From Methanoculleus marisnigri JR1 (GTDB taxonomy: Archaea; Halobacteriota; Methanomicrobia; Methanomicrobiales; Methanoculleaceae), in NCBI RefSeq assembly GCF_000015825.1, contig NC_009051.1:310001-374000 (forward strand): 64,000 nucleotides of DNA, written 5' to 3'. The position numbers were made by a program, and so were the translations under genes. Every line of letters starts with the position of its first letter. Within the stretch, counting starts at the first letter, position 1. The notes under the pieces are model-generated. The model was given only the letters and a program-made list of their open reading frames with translations. It did no database searches and had not been told where the DNA came from. This document shows positions 25,080-32,891 of the stretch, one piece after another.

Positions 25080-25793
25080 TTGCCGGTTACGTTCACGTTC
25101 GACGAACAGATTACTGCCCTTGAAGCAGAACGGGAGAGACTTCTCCGGTTCCCGGAAGACGAGTTCATCGCGATCATCCGGGAGGTGGGATTCTCCTGCG
25201 ACTGCTGCGGCCGGTGCTGCACCCGGGAGTTCAACGGCCACGTCTTTTTGCTGGAGGAGGATACCGGCAGTGTCCGCTCGTTTGCGCCCGACGCCGTCGT
25301 CCCGGCACCCGATTTTGATGCCTGCGACCAGCAGGGGAGGTTCTACGTCTCGGGATACGCCCTCCGGACAAAACCGGACGGCTCCTGCATCTTCCTCGAG
25401 GACGGCAGGTGCAGCATCTACGACCGGCGGTTCGCCATCTGCCGGGTCTACCCCTACATGCTCCACCGGGAGGCCGACGAGACGGGCGTTGTCGACTGGC
25501 GGCAGATCGGCGGTTTGAACGAACACGGATGCTACAACAACCCGATTGACGATGCCGAGTGCGCCCGGATTGCCCGGGAGACCCGGGCTTACGAGGCGGC
25601 GTTTCTCGACCAGGCAATCCGGTTCCGTCGGGCCCTCCGCGACCTCTTCGACCGGGAAGGACTGCGTTACGTCCGGCGGACCTACGACCTTCTGATGCGG
25701 GACTTCAAGAAGGGCGCCGAGGTCGAGGTCAGGGTCTTCCACCACGGGCGGTTTGAGCCGCACCGGGTCACCCGCGACGTGTACGGGGAGTGA
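25080..25793 (+). CDS. YkgJ-family cysteine-cluster protein
   Basis: 237 residues. The N-terminal CDCCGRCCTREF and later DGSCIFLEDGRCSIYDRRFAICRVYPYM are the Cys clusters of the YkgJ/UPF0153 family, thought to hold zinc or an Fe-S cluster. Function is not known. An in-frame TGA ends upstream extension at 25070, leaving TTG 25080 as the first possible start; GGATGA 6 nt upstream is the likely ribosome site. Follows the SagB gene on the same strand by 89 bp and may share its transcript. Confidence 0.85.
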   Translation: MPVTFTFDEQITALEAERERLLRFPEDEFIAIIREVGFSCDCCGRCCTREFNGHVFLLEEDTGSVRSFAPDAVVPAPDFDACDQQGRFYVSGYALRTKPDGSCIFLEDGRCSIYDRRFAICRVYPYMLHREADETGVVDWRQIGGLNEHGCYNNPIDDAECARIARETRAYEAAFLDQAIRFRRALRDLFDREGLRYVRRTYDLLMRDFKKGAEVEVRVFHHGRFEPHRVTRDVYGE

Positions 25794-25856
25794 CGCTCCC
25801 GGCCGGTTTCGAGACCGCCCGCACCTTTTTCTGCTCCGCTCACCTCCGGGTGCCCG

Positions 25857-27644
25857 ATGGAGACCGAGATCCTCCTCACCCTGCTGGTGGTGGCCGGCAC
25901 CGCCGTCCTCTTTATCTCCGGCGCCGTCAGGGTCGATGTCGCCGCCGTGCTCGTGGCCCTCGCGCTCGCGTGGCTCGGGCTCGTTACTCCGGCGCAGGCT
26001 CTCTCGGGGTTATCGAGCAGCGCGGTCGTCGCGATGCTCTCGGTGATGGTGCTCGGCCACGGGCTCGACCGGACCGGGGTGACGATCCGCATCGCCCGCG
26101 CGATCGTCGGGCTCGCCGGGACCGGCGAGCGTCGGCTCATCGCCGCCGTCTCCATCGTCGCCGGCTCTCTCTCGGCGTTCATGCAGAGTGTCGGAGCGAC
26201 CGCTGTCTTCCTCCCATCGCTCCTGCGGGTATCGTCGCTTTCCGGGGTTCCGGCATCGCGACTTCTCCTGCCCGTCGGCTATGCCGCGATCCTCGGGGGC
26301 ACCGTCAGCATGGTGGGGGCGGGCACCCTCATCATCCTCAACGATCTCCTCTCCCAGCAGGGGTATGCCCCCTTCGGACTCTTTGCCGTCACGCCCATCG
26401 GCGTGCCGCTCCTGCTTGCCGGGATTGCCTTTTTCTACTTCTTCGGGGACCGGGTCCTTCCCCGCCGCGAGAAGGCGCGGTTGAGCCCGCAGGAGGAACT
26501 GATCCGGACATGGTGTCCGCCATGCCGGATATTCTACCTGCGGGTCCCGTCCGGGAGCCCTATCGTCGGGAAGACACGCGAGGAGGTGCACATGATCTCG
26601 CACTACAACCTGCATCTCATCTCTCTTGCCGAGCGGGGCGAGATCACCTACACGCCGTGGCGCCATACCCGGTTCGTCGCCGGGCAGGAACTCGGCATTC
26701 TCGGGCAGGATGAAGATGTCAGGCGATTCGTGGACGATTTCGGGCTCGAGTGGGTTCGGGCGGGGGAGAGCACCGCGAACGTCATGGCCGACCCGAACGT
26801 GGGGTTTGCGGAGGTGATCGTCCGCCCGTATGGAGAGTTCGTCGGTAAAACGCTTCGCGACCTCGAGTTCCGGGTTACCTACGGCGTCGAGGTGCTGATC
26901 CTCCTCTCCGGAACCGAGGAGCAGCGGAGGAACCTTGCCGACCGCCCGCTGCAGGCGGGGGACGCGATGGTCGTTTTAGGGCGCTGGGAACGGCTGCGGG
27001 CGCTCGCCACGAACCGGAACTTCGTTATGGTGACTCCCGTCGAGGGACGGGCGGGGATTCGCGAGCGCGGCGCGGCCGCTGCCGTCCTCTGCTTTCTTGC
27101 CGCCGTCGCCCTCACCTACACCGGGCTCTCGATCGCGACGAGCCTTCTTTCGGGAGTGCTCGCGATGATCCTCCTCCGGGTCATCCCGATCGGCGAGGTT
27201 TACCGGGCGATAGACTGGCGGACGCTCACGCTGATTGCCGGAATTCTTCCCCTCGGCATCGCCATGGATACGAGCGGGACCGCCCGATTCATCGCGGAAC
27301 AGACGGCCGGCCTGGTCGCCGGATACCCGACGCCCCTCATCCTCATCGCGGTTGCGGTCCTTGCGACCGCCTTCTCGCTTGTCATGTCGAATATCGCCGC
27401 CACCGTCCTCCTGGTTCCGCTCGCGCTGGTTATGGCGGGTTCGTTCGGGCTCGATCCCCGCGGCCTCGCGCTCCTCGTCGGGATCTGCACGTCGAACTCC
27501 TTCCTCCTCCCGACACACCCGGTGAACGCCCTCCTGATGGGCCCGGGGAACTACCGGACCCGGGACTACATTGTCCCCGGGAGCATCATGACGGTCGTCT
27601 TCATCCTCATCGCCGTCGGCATCGTCTCTTTTCTCTACTTCTGA
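25857..27644 (+). CDS. SLC13/DASS-family permease with internal RCK_C (TrkA-C) domains
   Basis: 595 residues. Membrane halves at about 1-205 and 395-595 with the family signatures FMQSVGATAVFLPSLLR, GGTVSMVGAGTLIIL and FSLVMSNIAATVLLVPLAL, TSNSFLLPTHPVN. Between them lie two soluble TrkA-C-like domains (about 222-300 and 310-390). This layout (Na+/sulfate or dicarboxylate symporter with central RCK_C pair) is common; the substrate (sulfate, dicarboxylate) is not determined. Located after the YkgJ gene with a 63-bp gap. Confidence 0.9.
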   Translation: METEILLTLLVVAGTAVLFISGAVRVDVAAVLVALALAWLGLVTPAQALSGLSSSAVVAMLSVMVLGHGLDRTGVTIRIARAIVGLAGTGERRLIAAVSIVAGSLSAFMQSVGATAVFLPSLLRVSSLSGVPASRLLLPVGYAAILGGTVSMVGAGTLIILNDLLSQQGYAPFGLFAVTPIGVPLLLAGIAFFYFFGDRVLPRREKARLSPQEELIRTWCPPCRIFYLRVPSGSPIVGKTREEVHMISHYNLHLISLAERGEITYTPWRHTRFVAGQELGILGQDEDVRRFVDDFGLEWVRAGESTANVMADPNVGFAEVIVRPYGEFVGKTLRDLEFRVTYGVEVLILLSGTEEQRRNLADRPLQAGDAMVVLGRWERLRALATNRNFVMVTPVEGRAGIRERGAAAAVLCFLAAVALTYTGLSIATSLLSGVLAMILLRVIPIGEVYRAIDWRTLTLIAGILPLGIAMDTSGTARFIAEQTAGLVAGYPTPLILIAVAVLATAFSLVMSNIAATVLLVPLALVMAGSFGLDPRGLALLVGICTSNSFLLPTHPVNALLMGPGNYRTRDYIVPGSIMTVVFILIAVGIVSFLYF

Positions 27645-27740
27645 CTTCCCGTGCCGTCCCCGGACCGGGCAGCCGGCGGTGCCGCATTCTTCCTGGCCGG
27701 GTAAACCTTTATGCCGGTCCATGGCGACCGGGCTCTCACC

Positions 27741-29111
27741 ATGGAGCGGGAGTACGACGTCGTCGTTATCGGAACGGGGAACGCCGGTTCCGACATCGCC
27801 TGGCACTGCAGGAAGGCCGGGATGCAGGTAGCGATCGTTGATTCCCGGGACTACGGGGGGACGTGCGCCCTGTGGGGCTGTGTCCCCAAAAAGGTGCTCG
27901 CCGGTGCCGCAGAGGTGGTTTCCCGTGCCCATGACCAGCTGGGGAACGGTATTCGGGGAGCGATCGCGATCGACTGGCCGGAACTGATCGCCTTTGAGCA
28001 GACCTTCACCGATCCCGTTCCCCGGCAAAAGGAGGAGCGCTTCCGGGGGGCGGGGATCCATACCTACCACGGGCTTGCCCGCTTTGCCGGCCCGGATCGG
28101 GTGGCGGTCGGCGATGATACGCTCACGGGCCGGTACATCGTGATCGCCGCCGGTGCGCACCCCCGCCCCTTAAACGTCCCGGGCGAGGACCTGATGACCT
28201 CAAGCGACGACTTCTTCTACCTCGAAGCGCTCCCGGAACGGATCGTATTCGTCGGCGGGGGCTACATCTCGTTTGAATTCGCCCACATCGCCGCCGCTGC
28301 CGGGTCGGCGGTGACCATCCTCCAGCGGAGCGGGCGGGCGCTCAAAGAGTTCGATCCCGATATCGTCGACCGGCTGCTGCTGGCGTCGGGGGAGGCGGGG
28401 ATCGACGTGCAGATGAACATGCCGCTCGTCTCGGTCGAGAAGAACGCCGCCGATCTGCGTGTACGGGCCGGAAGGGACGGAGAGGAGAAGACCTTCGGTG
28501 CCGATATGGCCGTCCACGGCGCAGGCAGGGTCTCTGCGGTCGGGGAACTCGATCCTGCCGCGGGGAACGTCGAGACCGACCGCCGCGGGATCGTGGTCGA
28601 CGAACACCTCCGGAGCGTCTCGAATCCCGCGGTCTACGTTGCCGGGGACGCGAACCCGGGGAGCCCGCAGCTGACCCCGGTGGCGGTGATGGACGCCCAC
28701 ATCGTCGTCGACAACATCCTGGGCGGCAACGCCCGCGTTGCGGACTACTCCGTCGTCCCGAGCGCCGTCTTCACGAACCCACCCATCGCCTCCGTCGGGC
28801 TCACGGAAGAAGCGGCGAAGGAGAAGGGAATCCCCTACGTCGCCAACGCCGGCGACCTCTCCGGGCGCTTCACGAACCGGAGCATCGGCCAGAAGCACGC
28901 AGGCTACAAACTCCTGATCGACGAGGATTCCCGCCGGATCCTCGGCGCCCACCTCATCGGGCCCCACGTCGAGGAGGTGATCAACATCTTCGCCCTCGCG
29001 ATCAAACACGGTCTGACGGTGGACGACCTCACGCTGGACGCGATCCCGTGGGCCTACCCGAGCAGCACCTACGACATCATCCACATGGTGTATCCGCTGG
29101 TGAGGAAGTGA
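27741..29111 (+). CDS. Dihydrolipoamide dehydrogenase/mercuric reductase-like flavoprotein
   Basis: 456 residues. FAD motif GTGNAGSDIAWHCRKAG, redox disulfide Cys42-Cys47 (GGTCALWGCVPKK), NAD(P) motif VFVGGGYISFEFAHIAAAAG, and FAD motif VYVAGDANPGSPQLTPVA, then the dimer domain. The C-terminal HPTxSE catalytic His-Glu of lipoamide dehydrogenase and glutathione reductase is replaced (IPWAYPSSTYD), so the true substrate is probably not a dithiol of that type. MEREYD at 27741 is the likely start: a TATA-like AAACCTTTATG lies about 30-38 nt upstream. A frame-internal ATG 27711 would add 10 residues lying over that box. Confidence 0.87.
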   Translation: MEREYDVVVIGTGNAGSDIAWHCRKAGMQVAIVDSRDYGGTCALWGCVPKKVLAGAAEVVSRAHDQLGNGIRGAIAIDWPELIAFEQTFTDPVPRQKEERFRGAGIHTYHGLARFAGPDRVAVGDDTLTGRYIVIAAGAHPRPLNVPGEDLMTSSDDFFYLEALPERIVFVGGGYISFEFAHIAAAAGSAVTILQRSGRALKEFDPDIVDRLLLASGEAGIDVQMNMPLVSVEKNAADLRVRAGRDGEEKTFGADMAVHGAGRVSAVGELDPAAGNVETDRRGIVVDEHLRSVSNPAVYVAGDANPGSPQLTPVAVMDAHIVVDNILGGNARVADYSVVPSAVFTNPPIASVGLTEEAAKEKGIPYVANAGDLSGRFTNRSIGQKHAGYKLLIDEDSRRILGAHLIGPHVEEVINIFALAIKHGLTVDDLTLDAIPWAYPSSTYDIIHMVYPLVRK

Positions 29112-29662
29112 GTGATGGGGGCAAAGGGGGGGTATGGCTCTTGCATACCGAGGGTCGCACCCCATTCTTTGCGGCCGATGGTGATCGAATTCATATCGAT
29201 CACGTATGCCCATCCACGGCTTTCCACCGGCTACGCACCTGGCGGTGCTTGTGCTCCGTTCCTATCGGAACGTCGCATATCGCCACGCACTGCCCCCCGC
29301 CCCTAAGGGGCGGGGGAGGAGGCCGGAGGCCGGGCGGGGTGGGGTCACAGGTAGAACCTTACGGGGTAGAGACAGGGGAGGGGGCCAGCCCCCTCCCCGT
29401 CAGCCCCTCCCCCAGACGCGATATCCACTGGAAAGCCGTGGCCGGGCATATGTGCTGGTGGAGTTCACGAATCCTCAGGTACAAGAAACAGAATGCGACC
29501 GTGCATCATCATCCCTTTCGGAGAGCCATAACTCCGAACCGTCCCGTGTATCGATCCTAAACTACTACCTACACCTCAGGCGCTCGAACGGCCACTGAGC
29601 GCGAACCAAAAAAGTTCTCAAAAAGGGGCTCCACCGGGGTGCCCCTGCACCCCGCCCCCTTC
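29112..29662. other. Intergenic region holding MITE-like element A
   Basis: 551 bp without a credible gene. It contains the inverted-repeat element at 29201-29454. Downstream (29455-29590) is moderately AT-rich sequence with no feature recognised. At 29608-29625 are A-runs that read as T-runs on the minus strand and may terminate the Ech operon transcript. Short open frames here were rejected. Confidence 0.6.
29201..29454. mobile_element. MITE-like element A with 30-bp terminal inverted repeats
   Basis: The ends CACGTATGCCC... (29201-29230) and the reverse complement of 29425-29454 match at 25 of 30 positions (shared CCACGGCTTTCCA). Inside are GC-rich palindromes: GCCCC-TAA-GGGGC type near 29298-29312 and GGGGAGGGGG-CCAG-CCCCCTCCCC (29375-29398). 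The core (ATATCGCCA at one side, GCGATATCC at the other, GAGACAGGGGAGGGGG at 29369-29384) is shared with element B at 49.6 kb. No coding capacity. No clear target-site duplication was recognised. Confidence 0.5.
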
Positions 29663-30076
29663 TCACGCGCTCTCGCCGACGCCTTCTTCCTTTGTGCTCT
29701 CTTCGGCCGGTTTCTTCGCGGGCCTCTCGGGTTTCACGTAGGTGATGGTGTAGCGCTCCACCACGTGCTCCGTCACCGGAGGGTGGTAACTCTGCTCCAT
29801 CGTGAGGCTCCCGAACGGGCAGCCCTCGACGCAGTCGCCGCAGGCGATGCACCGCATGCGGTCGATCTCCCAGACCTTCGCCTCCTTGTCGAGACGGATC
29901 GCCTCGCACGGGCACCGTTTCACGCAGAGGCTGCAGGAGCGGCAGGTGGCCGGGTCGAAGACGATGTGTCCCCGGGTGAGGGAGCAGCTCCGTGCCGGCA
30001 CCGCCGGGTACTGCCGGGTGGCCGGACCGCCTGCAAGGTTCCGGAGAACCGTCTTTGTCATCTGAAAAATTCCCAT
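29663..30076 (-). CDS. echF: Ech-type hydrogenase, two-[4Fe-4S] ferredoxin subunit
   Basis: 137 residues. Two ferredoxin motifs: CRSCSLCVKRCPCEAI and CIACGDCVEGCPFGSL, as in EchF/NuoI, followed by a Lys/Glu-rich tail. It carries electrons between the hydrogenase small subunit and soluble ferredoxin. Last gene of the operon. ATG 30076 has GAGGTGA 7 nt upstream and begins 7 nt after the echE stop; the frame upstream (to 30139) overlaps echE and is not used. Confidence 0.9.
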   Translation of the reverse strand: MGIFQMTKTVLRNLAGGPATRQYPAVPARSCSLTRGHIVFDPATCRSCSLCVKRCPCEAIRLDKEAKVWEIDRMRCIACGDCVEGCPFGSLTMEQSYHPPVTEHVVERYTITYVKPERPAKKPAEESTKEEGVGESA

Positions 30077-30083
30077 TCTCACT

Positions 30084-31163
30084 TCACCTCTCCATGCAGC
30101 CGATGCAGGGGTCGATCGAGAGGACGACGACCGGGACATCCGCGAGCTGGATGCCCGGGAGCATCTTCACGAGCGGCGGGATGTTCGCGAGCGTCGGCGT
30201 CCTGATACGGGCCCGGGCAAGGTGCTTGCTCCCGTCGCCCTTGAGGTAGTGGATGACCTCACCCCGGGGCTGCTCCGCGCGGGAGAAGTACTCGCCATCG
30301 GGCGTCCCCTTGACCTTCACGTCGATGGGTCCTTCGGGCATCTCCTCGATCGCCCGCCGGATCAGGTCGATGGACGCGTAAACCTCCTTGACCCGAACAG
30401 CGCACCGGGCGTAGCAGTCGCCGGTGGTCTCGACGACCGGCTTGAAGCCGAGATCCCCGTAGGCCGCATAGCCGGTCTCGCGGTGGTCCATCGCGACCCC
30501 GCTCCCTCTGGCGGTCGGCCCCGCCGCCCCGAGGTCGTAGGCCTCGTCCTTTGAGATGACCCCGAGTCCCTTGAGACGGTATTTCACCGTATCGTCGTTT
30601 AGGAAGACGTCGCCGAGATCCCGGCACTGCTGCTCGAAGGGATCGAGTGTCCGGTGCATCTCGTCGAGTTTCTCCTGCCCTATGTCGCGCCTGACCCCGC
30701 CGACCTTGCAGGTACCCTGGATGACCCTTCCACCGGTGGTGTCCTCGAGCACGTCGAGCACGCTCTCCCGGAGCTGCCAGGACCGCATGAAGAGGTTCTC
30801 AAAGCCCATCCCGTCGGCAAAGAGCCCGAGCCAAAGGAGGTGCGAGTGGATACGCGAGCACTCCGACCAGATTGTCCGGAGGTAGCGTGCCCGGTCCGGA
30901 ACCTCGATCTTCATGATATGCTCGACGCCCTGGCTGTAGCAGAGCGCGTGGATGAAACTGCAGATCCCGCAGATCCGTTCCGCCACGTAGACGTACTCGG
31001 TATACTCGCGTTTCTGCACGAGACGTTCGAGTCCCCGGTGGATGTAGCCGATCGAGGGGATCGCTTCCACCACCTTCTCGTCCTCGAGAACGAGGTCGAG
31101 GTGGATCGGCTCCGGCAGCACCGGATGCTGGGGTCCGAACGGCACGATTATGCGTTCTGGCAT
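30084..31163 (-). CDS. echE: Ech-type [NiFe] hydrogenase large subunit
   Basis: 359 residues. Both Ni-binding motifs are intact: RICGIC (Cys65, Cys68) and DPCIGC (Cys353, Cys356). This distinguishes it from the Ni-free NuoD/FpoD homologues. The protein ends three residues after the last Cys (CMER), so there is no C-terminal extension to be cut by a maturation protease, as known for Ech. It holds the H2-active site on the cytoplasmic side. It overlaps echD by 16 bp. Confidence 0.95.
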   Translation of the reverse strand: MPERIIVPFGPQHPVLPEPIHLDLVLEDEKVVEAIPSIGYIHRGLERLVQKREYTEYVYVAERICGICSFIHALCYSQGVEHIMKIEVPDRARYLRTIWSECSRIHSHLLWLGLFADGMGFENLFMRSWQLRESVLDVLEDTTGGRVIQGTCKVGGVRRDIGQEKLDEMHRTLDPFEQQCRDLGDVFLNDDTVKYRLKGLGVISKDEAYDLGAAGPTARGSGVAMDHRETGYAAYGDLGFKPVVETTGDCYARCAVRVKEVYASIDLIRRAIEEMPEGPIDVKVKGTPDGEYFSRAEQPRGEVIHYLKGDGSKHLARARIRTPTLANIPPLVKMLPGIQLADVPVVVLSIDPCIGCMER

Positions 31164-31528
31164 CGGTCGCCTCCCCTTCTCGTGACGCTGAACGGATATT
31201 TTTCATCCGTCCTGATGAACGTTCCTTTAAAGTCGATATTAATTCCTTTGACCGGAATCCCGAAGGAGTCGTGCATCTCGTTCTCGTAGACGAACGCCCC
31301 CCAGTAGATGCCGGAGATGCTTGGAACCTCCGTCTCCGGCCCGACAGTCAGGCGGAGGTTCCTGAACTGGTAGCCTTTATCGAACGAGTAGTTGAGCTCG
31401 TAAGACCCGTCGAGATCCGTACACCCGATCTGGACGAGACGGTATCCTCTGGCGTGAAGCGCCTCGACCTCTCGCAGGAGATCCTCCAGCGTGATACCGG
31501 TGGTAGTCTGCTCTTCGTTAACCGTCAT
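31148..31528 (-). CDS. echD: Ech-type hydrogenase subunit D (NuoC-like)
   Basis: 126 residues, related to the 30-kDa NuoC subunit: GYRLVQIGCTDLDGSYELNYSFDKG, LRLTVGPETEVPSISGIYWGAFVYENEMHDSFGI. It is a structural subunit joining the large and small subunits. Start ATG 31528 overlaps the echC stop by 4 nt (ATGA), and the end overlaps echE, so translation is coupled throughout. Confidence 0.9.
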   Translation of the reverse strand: MTVNEEQTTTGITLEDLLREVEALHARGYRLVQIGCTDLDGSYELNYSFDKGYQFRNLRLTVGPETEVPSISGIYWGAFVYENEMHDSFGIPVKGINIDFKGTFIRTDEKYPFSVTRRGGDRCQNA

Positions 31529-32016
31529 GTGCTCTCACCTGCCTGTTCCGCGTGCTGCTCTTCTTCTTTTGTCTGCGCCGTCCCCGCCATCGCCGCTCGT
31601 TTCTTCTCGAGGATCGAAAGCGCTGTTACGACACCGTCGATGATCTGTTCCGGCCTTGCCGCGCATCCCGGAACGTAGACATCCACGGGGATAACCTTGT
31701 CGATGCCCCCCACGATGTTGTAACACTCCCGGAATATGCCGCCGGTTGCGGCACAAACACCAACTGCAATGACGACTTTCGGCTCCGGCATCTGCTCGTA
31801 GATGTTTTCGACCACCTCCCGGTTCTGCGTGTTGATTCCGCCGGTGATCAGCAGAATATCTGCGTGCTTCGGGTTCCCGGTGTTGATCATACCGAACCGC
31901 TCCACATCGTAGAGCGGGGTGAGGCATGCAAGAACCTCTATGTCGCACCCGTTGCAGCTGGACGCATCGTAGTGAAGGATCCAGGGCGATCGCTTCAGGA
32001 ATGCCATGGTACTCAT
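31525..32016 (-). CDS. echC: Ech-type [NiFe] hydrogenase small subunit
   Basis: 163 residues of the NuoB/EchC family. The proximal [4Fe-4S] ligands are in SSCNGCDIEVLAC and later GVCAATGGIF and YVPGCAARPE. It passes electrons from the Ni-Fe site to EchF. MSTMAFLKRSPW at ATG 32016 is the start; it overlaps the echB stop (ATGA). The longer open frame to 32118 lies inside echB. The C-terminal tail is Lys/Glu/Gln-rich. Confidence 0.93.
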   Translation of the reverse strand: MSTMAFLKRSPWILHYDASSCNGCDIEVLACLTPLYDVERFGMINTGNPKHADILLITGGINTQNREVVENIYEQMPEPKVVIAVGVCAATGGIFRECYNIVGGIDKVIPVDVYVPGCAARPEQIIDGVVTALSILEKKRAAMAGTAQTKEEEQHAEQAGEST

Positions 32017-32891
32017 GCACCTCCAGTCATCATATAGGCGAGGATATAGGCGAGGATCGCCAGGTTCACGATGCCGAGTACCGCCGCGAGCCACCCGCTC
32101 TTCAGCGCCGCCTGCCACCGAACCCGCGCAGTGACGTTGTCGACGAAGATCTCGGCGAGATACGTGATCACGACCGCGATGATCCCGACCACGGGGTTCC
32201 AGGCAAAGAAGAGGTAGACGAACCCGAGGAGGAAGACGTTCTCGTACCAGTGGGCGATCTCGACCTGGGCGAGCGTCGATCCCGAGAACTCCGTCGTGAT
32301 ACCCTTGACGATCTCCTGGTGCGCGTGGTGCGACGTCGAGATGTCGAAGGGGGATTTCCGAAGCTTGATCGTGAGAATGGTCACGAAGCCCAGGAAGACG
32401 CCGGGGAGGTAGAGGATGGCCGGTATGGCCGAGACGGCGATCTCGGCGACGTAGAAACTGTTCGTGACCATGTAAAACCCGACGGCCGCGAGGATGATCA
32501 TCGGTTCATACGCCATCAACTGGATCAGTTCGCGCTCGGCCCCGATGTGGCTGTAGGGGGAGTGGGCCGCATAGGCCCCGAGCACCAGGAAGACGTGGGC
32601 GAGCGTGAAGGCGAAGATGATCAGCAACAGGTCCCCTCCCGCGAAGAAGAGCGCGCCGGAGAGGGCGATGAAGATCAGGTAGGCGAGGACATAGAAGTTC
32701 TGCGCCGTCGTGACGACGACGCTCTCCTTCTCGAAGAGTTTGCCGACGTCGTAGAAGGGCTGCAGGAGCGGCGGCCCGACCCTCCCCTGCATCCGCGCGG
32801 TGATCCTTCTATCGATTCCCGCGATGAGGCCGCCGGCGATGGGCGCGAGGACGAGGAAGAGAACCGCCCCGATGAGCCAGGTCCAGGTCAT
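32013..32891 (-). CDS. echB: Ech-type hydrogenase membrane subunit B (NuoH-like)
   Basis: 292 residues with about eight membrane helices. NuoH/EchB marks: GRVGPPLLQPFYDVGKLFEKE, ERELIQLMAYEPM, KLRKSPFDISTSHHAHQEIVKG. It links the ion-pumping antiporter-like subunit to the catalytic arm. ATG 32891 overlaps the echA stop by 4 nt; a GTG-type extension to 32915 lies inside echA and is not needed. Confidence 0.93.
   Translation of the reverse strand: MTWTWLIGAVLFLVLAPIAGGLIAGIDRRITARMQGRVGPPLLQPFYDVGKLFEKESVVVTTAQNFYVLAYLIFIALSGALFFAGGDLLLIIFAFTLAHVFLVLGAYAAHSPYSHIGAERELIQLMAYEPMIILAAVGFYMVTNSFYVAEIAVSAIPAILYLPGVFLGFVTILTIKLRKSPFDISTSHHAHQEIVKGITTEFSGSTLAQVEIAHWYENVFLLGFVYLFFAWNPVVGIIAVVITYLAEIFVDNVTARVRWQAALKSGWLAAVLGIVNLAILAYILAYMMTGGA

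Noticed and set aside
29206-29598. Plus-strand ORFs through element A
   Set aside because: They read through inverted repeats and G/C runs, with no ribosome site and no domain.
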